A stretch of DNA of 64,000 nt, taken from positions 73,693-137,692 of the forward strand of contig PBOR01000016.1 of the NCBI GenBank assembly GCA_002724395.1, in the 5' to 3' direction. The notes below the pieces were generated by a model. The model was not told the DNA's origin. It was given only the letters and a program-made list of their open reading frames with translations, and did no database searches. The translations under genes were made by a program, and so were the position numbers. This DNA is from Rhodospirillaceae bacterium (lineage in GTDB: Bacteria; Pseudomonadota; Alphaproteobacteria; UBA8366). Position 1 is the stretch's first letter; each line of letters begins with the position of its first letter. Of the stretch, positions 9,288-18,099 are shown in pieces.

Positions 9288-11102
9288 TCAGCTAATTTTC
9301 ACGCCCATTCGCCTCATGATCACCCATTGCTGTGCAATAGACAAAATATTGTTCCAGGCCCAGTAGATAACCAATCCGGCTGGGAACGGCGCCAGAATGA
9401 ATGTAAAAATAAATGGCATAAACATAAAGATTTTTGCCTGTATGGGGTCTGTTGGCGTCGGGTTAAGCTTTTGCTGCAGAAACATCGTAGCGCCCATAAT
9501 AATCGGCCAAATTCCAATATTCACTAGCGCCAAAGTCTCCGGGACATCCCAGGGTATCAGACCAAATGCGGTGAAAATTCCCAACGGGTCCGGAGCGGAT
9601 AAATCGTGAATCCAGCCAAAAAACGGCGCGTGGCGCATTTCGATGGAAACAAACAAAACTTTATAGAGTGCAAAGAAAACCGGAATCTGAATAATAATCG
9701 GAAAACAACCCGCAGCGGGATTTACCTTTTCTGTCTTATAAAGGTTCATCAACTCCGTATTCATGCGTTGACGGTCTTCACCAAAACGTTCCTTCAACTC
9801 CTCCATTTTCGGCTGCAAGGCTTTCATCTTGCTCATAGCGCGGTAGGATTTATTAGCCAAAGGGAAGAAAATTAATTTGATGATGACGGTCAAAATTAAA
9901 ATGGCAATGCCGTAATTACCAAACATACCATTGAAGTAACTTAGTGCTTCGGCAAACGGCTTGGTGAAAAACCAAAACCATCCAAAATCAATTGCCAAGT
10001 CAAACTTATCAATATTCAAGCTTTTATTATAACTATCCAATAATTTCTTTTCTTTAGCACCAGCAAAGAAATGGCTTCTAGTTTCGATCGTGCCGCCGGG
10101 ATTAACGGTCAAAGCCGGGCTAAGAAAATCCGCTTGATAGGCTTGGTGATTACCACGCGTGTGACTAACAAAGCTCGTTTTTACCATTTTCTCTTGATCA
10201 GGGATGAGCGCAGCAAGCCAGTATTTATCAGTTATCCCCAGCCAGCCACCTGTAGTTTCGAAACGTTTTGGACCACTTTCCTCGAAGTCATCGTAATCAA
10301 CTTCTTGTAGTGCCCCTTCCAATACACCGATAAGGCCTTCATGAAGGATATAAAAGCCGAGAATGCTCGGCGTGCCTGTTCGCGACACCAGTCCATAGGG
10401 CGCTAAAGAATAAGAGTTCTTGGTTACGTTTCTTACCCGTTGGATAATTTCGAAGACATAGTCTTTATCCAAAGAGATTTCTCTCTCAAAGACCATCCCT
10501 TGGCCGTTATTCCAGCTCAACGTTACAGGTTTGTCCGGGCTTAATTTCGAGCTAGAGGTCTGCCAAACCGTCTTACTGTTTGGCGTTTTCACGCCATTTC
10601 CAAGCCAGCCAAATTCCGCGTAATAGGGGCGGTCAGAACCAACGGGCAACAAGAGAACAATCTCATCACTAGTCGGGTCAAGTGTCTCGCGATAGTTCCT
10701 CAGCACCAAGTCATCAATTCTACCACCCGTTAAATTTATAGAACCGCTCAGACGAGACGAAGTAATTTGGACACGTGGACCTTTTTTTAACGCCGCCCCA
10801 CGACTCATCGCGGTATTTTCGGCACTTGTGGGTGCTGCCTTCGGCATCACATCACTTACGTCTGAACCCAGTTTAGGCCCGTCATCCAAAAATTTAGCTT
10901 TATTAGATGTTTCTTGTTGGGCAATTTTATTATCGCCTTGTGAACCGGCTGATGGTGCCACTTTTGGGTCCGCCGCCTGTTCTGACTTTTCAACTTCTCC
11001 AGGAACTGGCGGTGGCGGAAAGATGATATTGAAACCAACAACGATGACTAACGATGCCGCAATCGCGAGCAGAAGATTTTTTTGTTGGTCGGGTATCATC
11101 AT
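9288..11102 (-). CDS. yidC: Membrane protein insertase YidC
   Basis: 604 residues, the typical Gram-negative length. It inserts and folds inner-membrane proteins with or without SecYEG. One N-terminal membrane segment (about 9-28) is followed by a low-complexity linker and a large periplasmic domain (about 110-365). The conserved five-helix C-terminal core begins near 375, with the coiled cytoplasmic loop MKALQPKMEELKERF and the segments GCFPIIIQIPVFFALY and FPAGLVIYW. The order yidD-yidC-engB on one strand matches the standard alphaproteobacterial operon. Confidence 0.98.
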   Translation of the reverse strand: MMIPDQQKNLLLAIAASLVIVVGFNIIFPPPPVPGEVEKSEQAADPKVAPSAGSQGDNKIAQQETSNKAKFLDDGPKLGSDVSDVMPKAAPTSAENTAMSRGAALKKGPRVQITSSRLSGSINLTGGRIDDLVLRNYRETLDPTSDEIVLLLPVGSDRPYYAEFGWLGNGVKTPNSKTVWQTSSSKLSPDKPVTLSWNNGQGMVFEREISLDKDYVFEIIQRVRNVTKNSYSLAPYGLVSRTGTPSILGFYILHEGLIGVLEGALQEVDYDDFEESGPKRFETTGGWLGITDKYWLAALIPDQEKMVKTSFVSHTRGNHQAYQADFLSPALTVNPGGTIETRSHFFAGAKEKKLLDSYNKSLNIDKFDLAIDFGWFWFFTKPFAEALSYFNGMFGNYGIAILILTVIIKLIFFPLANKSYRAMSKMKALQPKMEELKERFGEDRQRMNTELMNLYKTEKVNPAAGCFPIIIQIPVFFALYKVLFVSIEMRHAPFFGWIHDLSAPDPLGIFTAFGLIPWDVPETLALVNIGIWPIIMGATMFLQQKLNPTPTDPIQAKIFMFMPFIFTFILAPFPAGLVIYWAWNNILSIAQQWVIMRRMGVKIS

Positions 11103-11114
11103 TCTTATCCAAAG

Positions 11115-11351
11115 TTATCGAGAATGTGGAACAGGAGGAACCGGGTCATTACCCGTGCTGCCCCAGGGGTTGCATCGGATGATACGGCATACACCAAGCC
11201 AAGTGCCCCTTAAGGGACCATGTTTACCAATTGCTTCGATAGCATAGGCTGAACACGAGGGGTGGAACCGGCAACTGGCGCCCAAAAGCGGAGATAAAAC
11301 CAGTTGGTAAGCACGAATACAGCTTTGTAGCGACTTGCCAATTACATTCAT
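11115..11351 (-). CDS. yidD: Membrane protein insertion efficiency factor YidD
   Basis: 78 residues. A small membrane-associated protein that aids YidC-dependent insertion. Family features are an amphipathic N-terminal helix, YQLVLSPLLGASCRFHPSCSAYA with three clustered cysteines, and the GTWLGVCRIIRCNPW segment. It lies between rnpA and yidC with short gaps of 45 and 12 bp, as in most bacteria. Confidence 0.95.
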   Translation of the reverse strand: MNVIGKSLQSCIRAYQLVLSPLLGASCRFHPSCSAYAIEAIGKHGPLRGTWLGVCRIIRCNPWGSTGNDPVPPVPHSR

Positions 11352-11386
11352 GAAACCCCCCTCCCCAAAAAATGCTAGACTACTTC

Positions 11387-11408
11387 TAGTCGCCGGTTAG
11401 TCGCCGGT
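11387..11408. repeat. 11-bp tandem duplication at the rnpA 3' end
   Basis: The unit TAGTCGCCGGT is present twice head to tail (11387-11397 and 11398-11408). The junction lies in the rnpA stop codon, so the copy outside the gene repeats the last bases of the coding sequence. It looks like a recent slippage duplication with no effect on the protein. Confidence 0.8.
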
Positions 11409-11756
11409 TTTCCGCCAAGCCTTTAGATTCTTCATTGCCGTCACTAAGTCCCTATGCAACGCAAGAAAAGAGCGCGCTACCGTTGCCCGCCGCGCGATTA
11501 ATACATAATCATACCCGGCTATAGCGTGAAGAGGCATAACCTCACTGACCACTGCACGCAAGCGCCGCTTTGCACGATTCCGTGCAACCGCATTACCCAC
11601 CTTGCGGCTTGCCGTGTAGCCAACACGCACAGATAGAGGGTCTGCTTCACGCTCAGACGCCTGAAGAAGCAATCCAGGCATAACACATTTACGCCGAGAG
11701 GCTGCAACGCGCAGAAATTCCGCACGCCGCTTCAACGGCTCAACGCCGACCGGCAT
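11397..11756 (-). CDS. rnpA: Ribonuclease P protein component
   Basis: 119 residues. It is the basic protein subunit that helps the RNase P RNA trim tRNA 5' ends. The signature RNR motif is RNRAKRRLR (59-67), preceded by GYTASRKVGNAV, and the protein is strongly basic. It starts 2 bp after the rpmH stop. The rpmH-rnpA pairing is nearly universal and fixes the identity. Confidence 0.96.
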   Translation of the reverse strand: MPVGVEPLKRRAEFLRVAASRRKCVMPGLLLQASEREADPLSVRVGYTASRKVGNAVARNRAKRRLRAVVSEVMPLHAIAGYDYVLIARRATVARSFLALHRDLVTAMKNLKAWRKTGD

Positions 11757-11758
11757 AC

Positions 11759-11893
11759 TTATGCGGAGAGGGTTTTGCGACCCCGCGCACGGCGGCGGGA
11801 AAGCACTTGACGACCTGATTTCGTGGCCATTCGCGAGCGAAAGCCATGACGGCGTTTGCGAACCAAATTACTTGGTTGAAATGTACGTTTCAC
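11759..11893 (-). CDS. rpmH: 50S ribosomal protein L34
   Basis: 44 residues and very basic, beginning [20 protein letters not shown] and ending in [13 protein letters not shown], which is the canonical L34 pattern. It starts with GTG (11891-11893). The GGAGG ribosome-binding site lies 6 bp upstream, and the only nearby ATG is out of frame and hits a stop at once. It is the first gene of the rpmH-rnpA-yidD-yidC-engB unit. Confidence 0.97.
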   Translation of the reverse strand: MKRTFQPSNLVRKRRHGFRSRMATKSGRQVLSRRRARGRKTLSA

Positions 11894-11928
11894 ATTAGGC
11901 CTCCGATACCCAGAACTTAGTGGCTCGG

Positions 11929-11957
11929 TATATAGAAGTTGATGAATACGAAGTCAA
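11929..11957 (-). promoter_or_regulatory. Sigma-70-type promoter of the rpmH operon
   Basis: On the minus strand the sequence shows TTGACT, a 17-bp spacer, then TATATA, close to the housekeeping consensus. The -10 box lies about 36 bp before the rpmH GTG start, leaving a short leader with the GGAGG site. Confidence 0.7.
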
Positions 11958-12160
11958 CGATTGCGCATACTCACTTCTCAGTAACCTCTTGGTATAACCA
12001 CAACCCACCTTGCGAATCTGCATTTTATTAATAAAACACCTAGCGTGCCAGTGCAGTTAATAGTTTAAATAAACTGACGCAAAGGTGTGGTATAGCGGAT
12101 AAAAGTCTGAATCAAACGTCCGAGGAAAATGAAATATTCTCTTTTAAACGATTAATTCCA

Positions 12161-12847
12161 TTGATCATTTTGGGTATCGGTTTAGCCCTGTTCTTTATTT
12201 TCGACTTGGACGCGTATATATCACCAAACACATTGCGTAATAATCGCGAGTGGATACTCACACAGGTTTCTGAACATGCAGTTTTGGCCGCACTAGTTTT
12301 TATGGCGGTCTATGCAACAGCTGTTATATTTTCATTACCCACTGGCGCCATCTTGACCATCACCGGCGGTTTTGCTTTCGGCCAAATTCTCGGCACATTG
12401 TATGCGGTCACCTCTGCAACTATTGGAGCTACCTGCCTGTTTCTAATCGCCCAGACTTCATTCGGAGATTTTTTGCGCTCTAAAGCGGGGCCAACCATCA
12501 AATCAATGCAAAAGAAATTCCAATCGAATGAGCTGAATTATCTTCTCATGCTGCGGTTGATTCCGATTTTTCCGTTTTTCATGGTCAACGTGGTGCCAGC
12601 GTTCTTAGGAGTGAGCCTCCGAAGCTATATAATCGGCACATTTTTCGGCATCATACCCGGATCGTTTCTTTATGTGACAATTGGCGCCGGGGTCGGGTCC
12701 ATTTTCGATCAAGGCAAGTCCATGGAACTCAAAAACTTACTTGCCGAGGAAATTATAGCCGCATTGATTGGCCTATTAGTACTAGTGTCGATGCCTGTAT
12801 TTTACAGAAAGGTCAAAAACCATAAGGGCACAATAGAAAACGAATAA
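12161..12847 (+). CDS. TVP38/TMEM64 (DedA-like, SNARE-associated) membrane protein
   Basis: About 228 residues from a TTG start with four to six membrane segments. The family core is visible: FSLPTGAILTITGGFAFG, then a GxxxGxxxxF-type segment and RLIPIFPFFMVNVVPAFLGV, followed by GIIPGSFLYVTIGAG. These proteins act as membrane or lipid-handling transporters; the substrate is unknown here. The start is doubtful. In the same frame the conserved-looking FKRLIPL lies before 12161 with no usable start codon. An ATG at 12129, with GAGG just upstream, is one base out of frame and would give MKYSLFKRLIPL if the T-run at 12142-12145 were one base longer. A frameshift or sequence error at that point is likely. 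Confidence 0.8.
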   Translation: MIILGIGLALFFIFDLDAYISPNTLRNNREWILTQVSEHAVLAALVFMAVYATAVIFSLPTGAILTITGGFAFGQILGTLYAVTSATIGATCLFLIAQTSFGDFLRSKAGPTIKSMQKKFQSNELNYLLMLRLIPIFPFFMVNVVPAFLGVSLRSYIIGTFFGIIPGSFLYVTIGAGVGSIFDQGKSMELKNLLAEEIIAALIGLLVLVSMPVFYRKVKNHKGTIENE

Positions 12848-13334
12848 TTAACTTCAAAAAAAATCTTCACATGCGAAGCCTGAGGCCATATTAGACCGAG
12901 ATTTTTCATACCATGGACTCAGAAACATCGTGCGAAATGCCGCAAATACAAACGCAATGAAATAGGCTTCCCCGTCTACACTACATATGGATAAACCGTG
13001 ATCGACGTCGTTGATGACGACCTCGACAATATAGAGCGAGCAAAGGGAAATCTAATCATACCTTCCCGGGGTTTAACCGCATCGACAATAAGAAGTTCAG
13101 GCTATCAATTACCGAAGACGTACCAATTTACATGGTTACTACCCTGCTCTCATGCTCCACAGCCGGAAAAGCAATATGGTTCCATTTAAGCTTACCAACC
13201 AAACATGACCGTAGAAAAGGGGTACTAAATCTCTTCCAAAACCCTTGCCGCTGCGTAACAGTTATGAGATGAACCTTGTCCTAACAAATGACCCGATACT
13301 AACTAGCGTTGTGAATTAGGAGATTTTCGGATAA
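12848..13334. other. Gene-free interval upstream of panB
   Basis: 487 bp. A 63-codon plus-strand frame at 12998-13189 starts with GTG but has no ribosome-binding site or recognisable family. No clear terminator or structured RNA was seen. The last 20 bp hold the panB ribosome-binding site (TTAGGAGA). Confidence 0.5.
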
Positions 13335-14171
13335 ATGGCGCGTAAAAAACCAATTAAGCGCATCACCGTTCCTGAGATTAGGGAACGAAAAGGCGCTCAA
13401 CCAATCGTCTGTCTTACTTCCTATACGGCGCCTGTCGCTGAAATGGTGGATCCACATGTTGATTTAATCCTTGTTGGTGACTCCGTCGCGATGGTTCTTT
13501 ATGGCATGGAATCGACGCTTGGTATCTCTTTGGAGACCATGATCGGACATGGACGCGCCGTCGTACGGGCATCCCAAAAAGCCCTTGTGGCGGTCGATAT
13601 GCCCTTTGGGAGCTATCAGGAGAGCAAAGAACAGGCTTTCCGCAATGCTTCACAAATAATGTGCGAAACCGGCTGCCAAGCCGTAAAATTAGAAGGTGGA
13701 ATAGAATTGGCAGAGACAGTGCGCTTTTTATCCGAAAGGGGTGTGCCGGTCTTCGGGCATGTGGGTTTACGACCACAAAATATGCACACTGCCGGTGGCT
13801 TTAGGAGTCATGGCAAAGAACATGACGAAGCATTACAAATCGTGAACGATGCAAAAGCAATCGCCGACGCGGGCGCATTTGCTATCGTCGTGGAGGGTAC
13901 CGTTGAGCCTGTAGCGGCGCGAGTCACTGAAGAAACGCCCATACCGGTAATAGGTATCGGCGCATCTCCTCGGTGCGATGGCCAAGTATTAGTTACTGAA
14001 GACCTAGCCGGCATGTTCAACACCTTTCGCCCTAAATTCGTCAAACGGTATGCGGAAATAGGGGACCAGCTATCTAAAGCGGTACAATCTTTCGCAGACG
14101 ATGTGCGTCACCGCCGATTTCCTGAATCGGAGCATTGCTTCAGAGCGGAACCACGCAAAATTTCCGGCTGA
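13335..14171 (+). CDS. panB: 3-methyl-2-oxobutanoate hydroxymethyltransferase
   Basis: 278 residues. It transfers a hydroxymethyl group from 5,10-methylene-tetrahydrofolate to 2-oxoisovalerate, the first pantothenate step. TIM-barrel motifs are intact: [12 protein letters not shown] with metal-binding Asp49, [18 protein letters not shown], and FGHVGLRPQ. The ribosome-binding site and ATG are clear. It is directly followed by panC, the other dedicated gene of the pathway. Confidence 0.97.
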   Translation: MARKKPIKRITVPEIRERKGAQPIVCLTSYTAPVAEMVDPHVDLILVGDSVAMVLYGMESTLGISLETMIGHGRAVVRASQKALVAVDMPFGSYQESKEQAFRNASQIMCETGCQAVKLEGGIELAETVRFLSERGVPVFGHVGLRPQNMHTAGGFRSHGKEHDEALQIVNDAKAIADAGAFAIVVEGTVEPVAARVTEETPIPVIGIGASPRCDGQVLVTEDLAGMFNTFRPKFVKRYAEIGDQLSKAVQSFADDVRHRRFPESEHCFRAEPRKISG

Positions 14172-14185
14172 GCGGGCCAAGCGTA

Positions 14186-15055
14186 ATGGGCTCATCACCC
14201 GGCAGTATATACACTCTTACTGAGCTACGCGAAAATGTTGTTACATGGCGCGCCAACGGAGAACAAATTGGATTGGTCCCGACAATGGGCGCGTTGCATG
14301 ATGGTCATTTGTCTCTTGTGCAAAGGGCTATATCTGAATGCGATCGGGTAGTTGTCACAATTTTTGTTAATCCTAAACAGTTCGGGCCGACGGAAGACCT
14401 GGAAACTTATCCAAGAGATAATAAGAGTGACCTGCAAAAACTGGCAGCCTTCGATACTGCACTCGCCTATATTCCAGATGCTACAAAAATGTACGGGCCG
14501 GGGTTCTCGACCCGCGTTGAAGTCGACGGCTTAACGGAACACCTATGCGGAAAATTGCGTCCAAATTTCTTTAGCGGTGTCGCAACCATTGTCACAAAAC
14601 TACTTATCCAATCGCTACCAGACCGAGCCTATTTCGGCGATAAAGACTTTCAGCAATTGTTGGTTATACGCCGATTGGCCACAGATTTAGACATCTCGGT
14701 AGATATCATCGGTTGCCCGGTAATCAGGGAACCAGACGGTTTGGCCTTCTCCTCAAGAAATGCTTATTTATCGACGAGGGACCGGATAACCGCACCGGCC
14801 CTATTCAAAATACTTCAGCAAACAGCTGAACGCGCCAAAGCAGGCGAGCCTTGCCGGGCCGCAGAAGCCTGGGCAAAGAATGAACTAATCCAACGCGGTT
14901 TCACCAAAGTTGAATACGTAGATATCCGAAGAGAAGAAACGTTAGAATCTCTCGACATGATAAATGAGAGATCACCGCGAGCACGTGTATTTGGTGCTGC
15001 ATACCTCGGCACAACTCGCTTGATTGACAACGTCACGGCTACGTCGCATGGCTAG
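14186..15055 (+). CDS. panC: Pantothenate synthetase
   Basis: 289 residues from ATG 14186. It joins pantoate and beta-alanine with ATP. Motifs are PTMGALHDGH (32-41, the HxGH adenylate site), NPKQFGPTEDL, GDKDFQQL and the KMSKS-like REPDGLAFSSRN. An in-frame ATG at 14135 lies inside panB and would add 17 residues with no family similarity, so the later start, 14 bp after the panB stop, is preferred. The panB-panC order is standard. Confidence 0.96.
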   Translation: MGSSPGSIYTLTELRENVVTWRANGEQIGLVPTMGALHDGHLSLVQRAISECDRVVVTIFVNPKQFGPTEDLETYPRDNKSDLQKLAAFDTALAYIPDATKMYGPGFSTRVEVDGLTEHLCGKLRPNFFSGVATIVTKLLIQSLPDRAYFGDKDFQQLLVIRRLATDLDISVDIIGCPVIREPDGLAFSSRNAYLSTRDRITAPALFKILQQTAERAKAGEPCRAAEAWAKNELIQRGFTKVEYVDIRREETLESLDMINERSPRARVFGAAYLGTTRLIDNVTATSHG

Positions 15056-15340
15056 CCAACGCCGGAAGAAGCGCAATCCGATTAATCCCAGAGAAAATAA
15101 CACCCAATCATCCGGCTTGACCAAAGTCAAAACAAACTGGCCATTACGCTCACTCAAATCTAAAAAACGGTTAAGTTGATCGTTTTGGACAATAATGGCC
15201 GCAACAGGGAATCGAGTTTGGCCAATACTTATATTTACCATCACAAGCGCTGACAGAAAAATCATAGGCCGTTGATAATTTAATTGCTCAAAGGAGATCT
15301 TCTCGAAGCTAAAATCAATAAAATCGTTCGGCCTTGTCAA
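14972..15340 (-). CDS. Uncertain small protein with PEP-CTERM-like C-terminal region
   Basis: About 122 residues from a TTG. The frame is open right up to the stop codon of the upstream lipoprotein gene, in the same reading frame, so it could also be read as an extension of that protein after a TAG. A hydrophobic stretch (FLSALVMVNISIG) lies near residue 30. Near residue 81 comes KPDDW, a short hydrophobic run and RFFRR, which resembles a PEP-CTERM-type sorting tail. There is no convincing ribosome-binding site, and the last 84 bp overlap panC on the other strand. It could be a real gene, a relic or chance. Confidence 0.3.
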   Translation of the reverse strand: MTRPNDFIDFSFEKISFEQLNYQRPMIFLSALVMVNISIGQTRFPVAAIIVQNDQLNRFLDLSERNGQFVLTLVKPDDWVLFSLGLIGLRFFRRWLAMRRSRDVVNQASCAEVCSTKYTCSR

Positions 15341-15370
15341 AACGCCGATTTCACAATTTTCGCCGCAAAC

Positions 15371-16549
15371 CTATCGGACGTAAACGCGAACCTCGCTCGC
15401 CTGTGCAGTCGCACTGTTGGTTGCGGTCAAATTAACCCGGGATGATGGTAGCCCCATATCAGTTAGGGTGCGCAAAACGCCTTCGGAATTACGCTTAGCG
15501 GCAGTGGTGTTCAGAATGCGCGCTGAGGGTGAGCCAACCTTGGGGCTAACCGCCACAAGATCAAAGACCGCATCAGGCTTTCGTTCTACAGCACGGCTCA
15601 CCGCATTATAAAGTGCTTGCTTATACGCCACGTTTTGCCGATCAAATCTGATAACCACTAAAGGACGACTCGAGGCGCGGCGTTTGCCAGAGCGAGCTGC
15701 CGTCCGGGCCTTAATTTCAGCTTGCGCAAAAGCGCGATTCATCAAGCTCGCGCCGTAACGCTCACCATTTTTAATAGCTATAGACATGGTTGTGAGATTT
15801 CGCCGTTCATTAGCGAGATAACTAGATTGCCGGTTAATATCATTACTAAGCTCGTTCAACAGGCGGTTTATAACCACAACTGTACGATTGGCCTCATCTT
15901 CAACACCACGAAGATGCACATGATCTTCATCGACAGCACCGCTCAAAGTGTATGTGGCACGAACGCTATCCAACAAATAACCAGCGACTGTCGCCTCCGA
16001 ACCAGAATCGTTCGATAGTCCGTTCATTTTAGAGATATTATCTTCAATTTTTTCAAGCTGCTGCTGCGCCTCATTCCATTGCTTAACCAAAACAGGATTA
16101 CCCGGAGTAGTACCAGCCTGCAACTTGGCATTCATAGCCGCCACGATACCGTGATAACGTTGAGTCGAAGACTCATTTTCGGTCCTTAATTTATTCATGC
16201 GAACATTGAGACGCTTTACCGCGCCTCTTAATTTTTCTAAATCACCGCGCATTGAAACAATTTTCTTGCCAACAAACGTGCCTGTGGGTTTCAGTGCGGG
16301 ACCGGCAGCAACGCGAGTGGCTGAAGAGGTTGCTGCAGTCGCTGTGGGTGGCTTGTAAGCGCTAAAAGCTGATGTTCCAGCTGATGGTGTCGGTGCTTTC
16401 AACACTAACGAACTGGCAGTTTGCTTAGTTTGAGCCGAAGCTGGATTCGGATTTTCGCCTGACAATGACGGCCACATACTATTCGACTCGCAACCTGCGA
16501 GGAGTAAGCCGCTCGAAATTAAAACGAACGTTGTTCGTGAAAATGTCAT
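15371..16549 (-). CDS. OmpA-like outer-membrane lipoprotein, uncharacterised
   Basis: 392 residues. The signal peptide ends in a lipobox (LLLAGC, acylated Cys20), followed by a Ser/Thr/Ala/Pro-rich linker to about residue 90. A helical, coiled-coil-prone region (about 100-180) contains LEKLRGAVKRLNVRMNKLRTE. The C-terminal part (about 295-392) looks like an OmpA-type peptidoglycan-associating domain: VVIRFDRQNVAYKQAL, then FDLVAVSP, AKRNSEGVLRTLTDMGLPSSRV and a final EVRVYVR. An envelope tethering role is inferred. It is flanked by gene-poor DNA and not obviously in an operon. Confidence 0.7.
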   Translation of the reverse strand: MTFSRTTFVLISSGLLLAGCESNSMWPSLSGENPNPASAQTKQTASSLVLKAPTPSAGTSAFSAYKPPTATAATSSATRVAAGPALKPTGTFVGKKIVSMRGDLEKLRGAVKRLNVRMNKLRTENESSTQRYHGIVAAMNAKLQAGTTPGNPVLVKQWNEAQQQLEKIEDNISKMNGLSNDSGSEATVAGYLLDSVRATYTLSGAVDEDHVHLRGVEDEANRTVVVINRLLNELSNDINRQSSYLANERRNLTTMSIAIKNGERYGASLMNRAFAQAEIKARTAARSGKRRASSRPLVVIRFDRQNVAYKQALYNAVSRAVERKPDAVFDLVAVSPKVGSPSARILNTTAAKRNSEGVLRTLTDMGLPSSRVNLTATNSATAQASEVRVYVR

Positions 16550-16909
16550 CTTTACAAAACCACCTTGCGATTTACGAACTCATCAAACCCCATACTATAT
16601 TATCACCGCTCTGAGCCTAAGGTTATAAATAACTCGGGTTCCGCGTAAGTATTTTTTACCTTCACAGCAACCACAATGATTCTACCGGAGCGAATATGGC
16701 TAAACAAGCAACAAATCGCAACAAATATCATATGGAAATTCTGCGTTAAATTGGGCCACAGTAATTACCTTTAGAACCCCATAAATCATGAGGTTTCAAT
16801 CAAACAAACCATTATTGGCGCCAACCGGCTAGTCGCGCTAAAAAATCTTTCTCAAACTGCCTTCTCAAAAAAATTCGCAGTACTGCCTCATATTATCACT
16901 TGGTTCACC
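16550..16909. other. Gene-free interval with short palindromes
   Basis: 360 bp. There is a perfect 10-bp palindrome TTGGCGCCAA (16815-16824). A GCAGTACTGC palindrome (16877-16886) is followed on the minus strand by a run of seven T, a weak candidate terminator for the small gene ending at 16910. A 17-codon plus-strand frame at 16696 with a GGAG site is too short to call. Confidence 0.45.
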
Positions 16910-17158
16910 CTACCACTCAAGCCTAGCCTTTAAGGCATAAATTAGAGCTATCAGAATCGAGATCCCGATCAAGTTCGCGGCGTCAACTTTACCCGTTACT
17001 GTGAAAATATTTTCCATAACTGACATTATAAAGGCACCAGATTGCTGGCCGAGCACCAAAAATATCAAAATACAAACTAATACAAGCAGTAACCCAAATT
17101 CCGCAAACATCCACAGGGCTTGGTTTAATTTCCCAAATTTTTTCAACATCTGTGACAT
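16910..17158 (-). CDS. Small membrane protein, paralogue of the 17310-17531 product
   Basis: 82 residues from ATG 17158, which has an AAGGGG site 6 bp upstream; a longer upstream frame lacks one. Two hydrophobic helices (about 17-38 and 62-77) flank a short loop. The pattern FGLLLVLVCILIFLVLG...SVMENI...LIGISILIALIYAL aligns throughout with the neighbouring 73-residue protein, so the two are tandem paralogues. The family is not recognised. Two-helix proteins of this size can be holin-like, pilin-like or regulatory, but nothing in the sequence decides between these. Confidence 0.7.
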   Translation of the reverse strand: MSQMLKKFGKLNQALWMFAEFGLLLVLVCILIFLVLGQQSGAFIMSVMENIFTVTGKVDAANLIGISILIALIYALKARLEW

Positions 17159-17198
17159 TTTATGCCCCTTGAAGTCTAAAACCATATACCAAATAGTC

Positions 17199-17297
17199 AG
17201 GTGGGAGCGTAAACGCCCCCACCTATCGCGTAAGCGAATCTTGTCCAATCAAATTGGACACTAACTATTTAGAATAGCATCCGATCACACGGATGCT
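17199..17297 (-). other. Cluster of consecutive hairpins between the two small membrane-protein genes
   Basis: Three strong inverted repeats lie in 100 bp. At 17199-17224 there is a 7-bp stem (AGGTGGG/CCCACCT) with an inner 3-bp stem and TAAA loop. At 17242-17260 there is an 8-bp stem (TGTCCAAT/ATTGGACA) with a 3-nt loop. At 17276-17297 there is an 8-bp stem (AGCATCCG/CGGATGCT) with a 6-nt loop. A minor TCGC/GCGA hairpin lies between the first two. None has a clean U-tract, so simple termination is not an obvious explanation; mRNA processing, attenuation or stability control is possible. Confidence 0.6.
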
Positions 17298-17309
17298 TCT
17301 GCTCTAAAG

Positions 17310-17531
17310 CTATTTTCTAGAAAACAACCAAAGAATGATACCGATACCGATCAAGCCAGCTAAGCCACCCTTAGCGAGCCCATCAACAAGGCTTATAATA
17401 TTTCCAACGACAGAGCCCATGGGGCCAACATTGCCGGCACCAATCAACAGCGCGACGACGATAAATAACGCGAGCAAGCAAAGACCAATATCTGTAAGAT
17501 CGGTTACAACACCTTTAATCTTCGAAATCAT
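17310..17531 (-). CDS. Small membrane protein, paralogue of the 16910-17158 product
   Basis: 73 residues from ATG 17531; a TTG two codons earlier is the alternative, and both sit after an AAGGGG site. It begins MISKIKGVVTDLTD and has two hydrophobic segments (about 16-34 and 55-70) separated by a glycine-rich loop, ending WLFSRK. Similarity to the downstream 82-residue protein runs over both helices, including SVVGNI versus SVMENI and GLIGIGIILWL versus NLIGISILIAL. Function is unknown. The order on the minus strand is this gene, the hairpin cluster, then the paralogue. Confidence 0.7.
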   Translation of the reverse strand: MISKIKGVVTDLTDIGLCLLALFIVVALLIGAGNVGPMGSVVGNIISLVDGLAKGGLAGLIGIGIILWLFSRK

Positions 17532-17537
17532 ATCCAA

Positions 17538-18099
17538 AATTCCCCTTAGATTTTAAGTAAGACACAACACTAATCCTAGATATGGTGCCACCTTTTGACT
17601 CAGAACACAATATCGTGATGAGAAGATTTTTTTTGTGCAGCGTACTCAATTATTGACTCAACATATCCTTTTGGCAAAAAAAGAAAAATCCAGCCTTAGG
17701 AGTAGTTTATTTTGCAACGCACCATGGGCATCTGCCGTTTTACTAATAAAATATGAACGCCACGATCAGCGAATCCTGTGGTAAAAGACCGTTTTAGCCA
17801 AACTCAACCCGAGGGGATTTTGCCAATCACCGATTAGCAATGACCTTTGGTTCTTATTTTGCCTGCAGTAGAGAAAACAGTGCTCCCTTAGAGTTTAGTT
17901 CATTGATTTGATAATGAAATCGAAAATCCACTTATCAACACACCAGTCAGAAATACCGATAGGTGAAAACTTCTGGGTGACAATCCGATAGTGCTAGGCT
18001 AATTAGAGCGCCGCTGTTGTACTGTATTTTGCTAGAAATTTTCGCCTTAAAGTTATTTTTTGGTGGATTATAGTTGTATCGGCTACAGTCCAATGCGGG
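17538..18099. other. Gene-free interval upstream of the small membrane-protein gene and the tRNA
   Basis: 562 bp of AT-rich DNA. It must hold the promoters for the minus-strand small genes and the plus-strand tRNA, but I see no box pair close enough to consensus to call. No coding frame of credible quality is present on either strand. Confidence 0.5.

Noticed and set aside
11894..12128. Chromosome origin next to rpmH
   Set aside because: No dnaA gene and no cluster of DnaA-box-like 9-mers; only the rpmH promoter is evident.
12998..13189. 63-codon GTG frame upstream of panB
   Set aside because: No ribosome-binding site, no family, and unremarkable composition.
16696..16749. 17-codon frame with a GGAG site
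   Set aside because: Too short, and no regulated gene follows on the plus strand.
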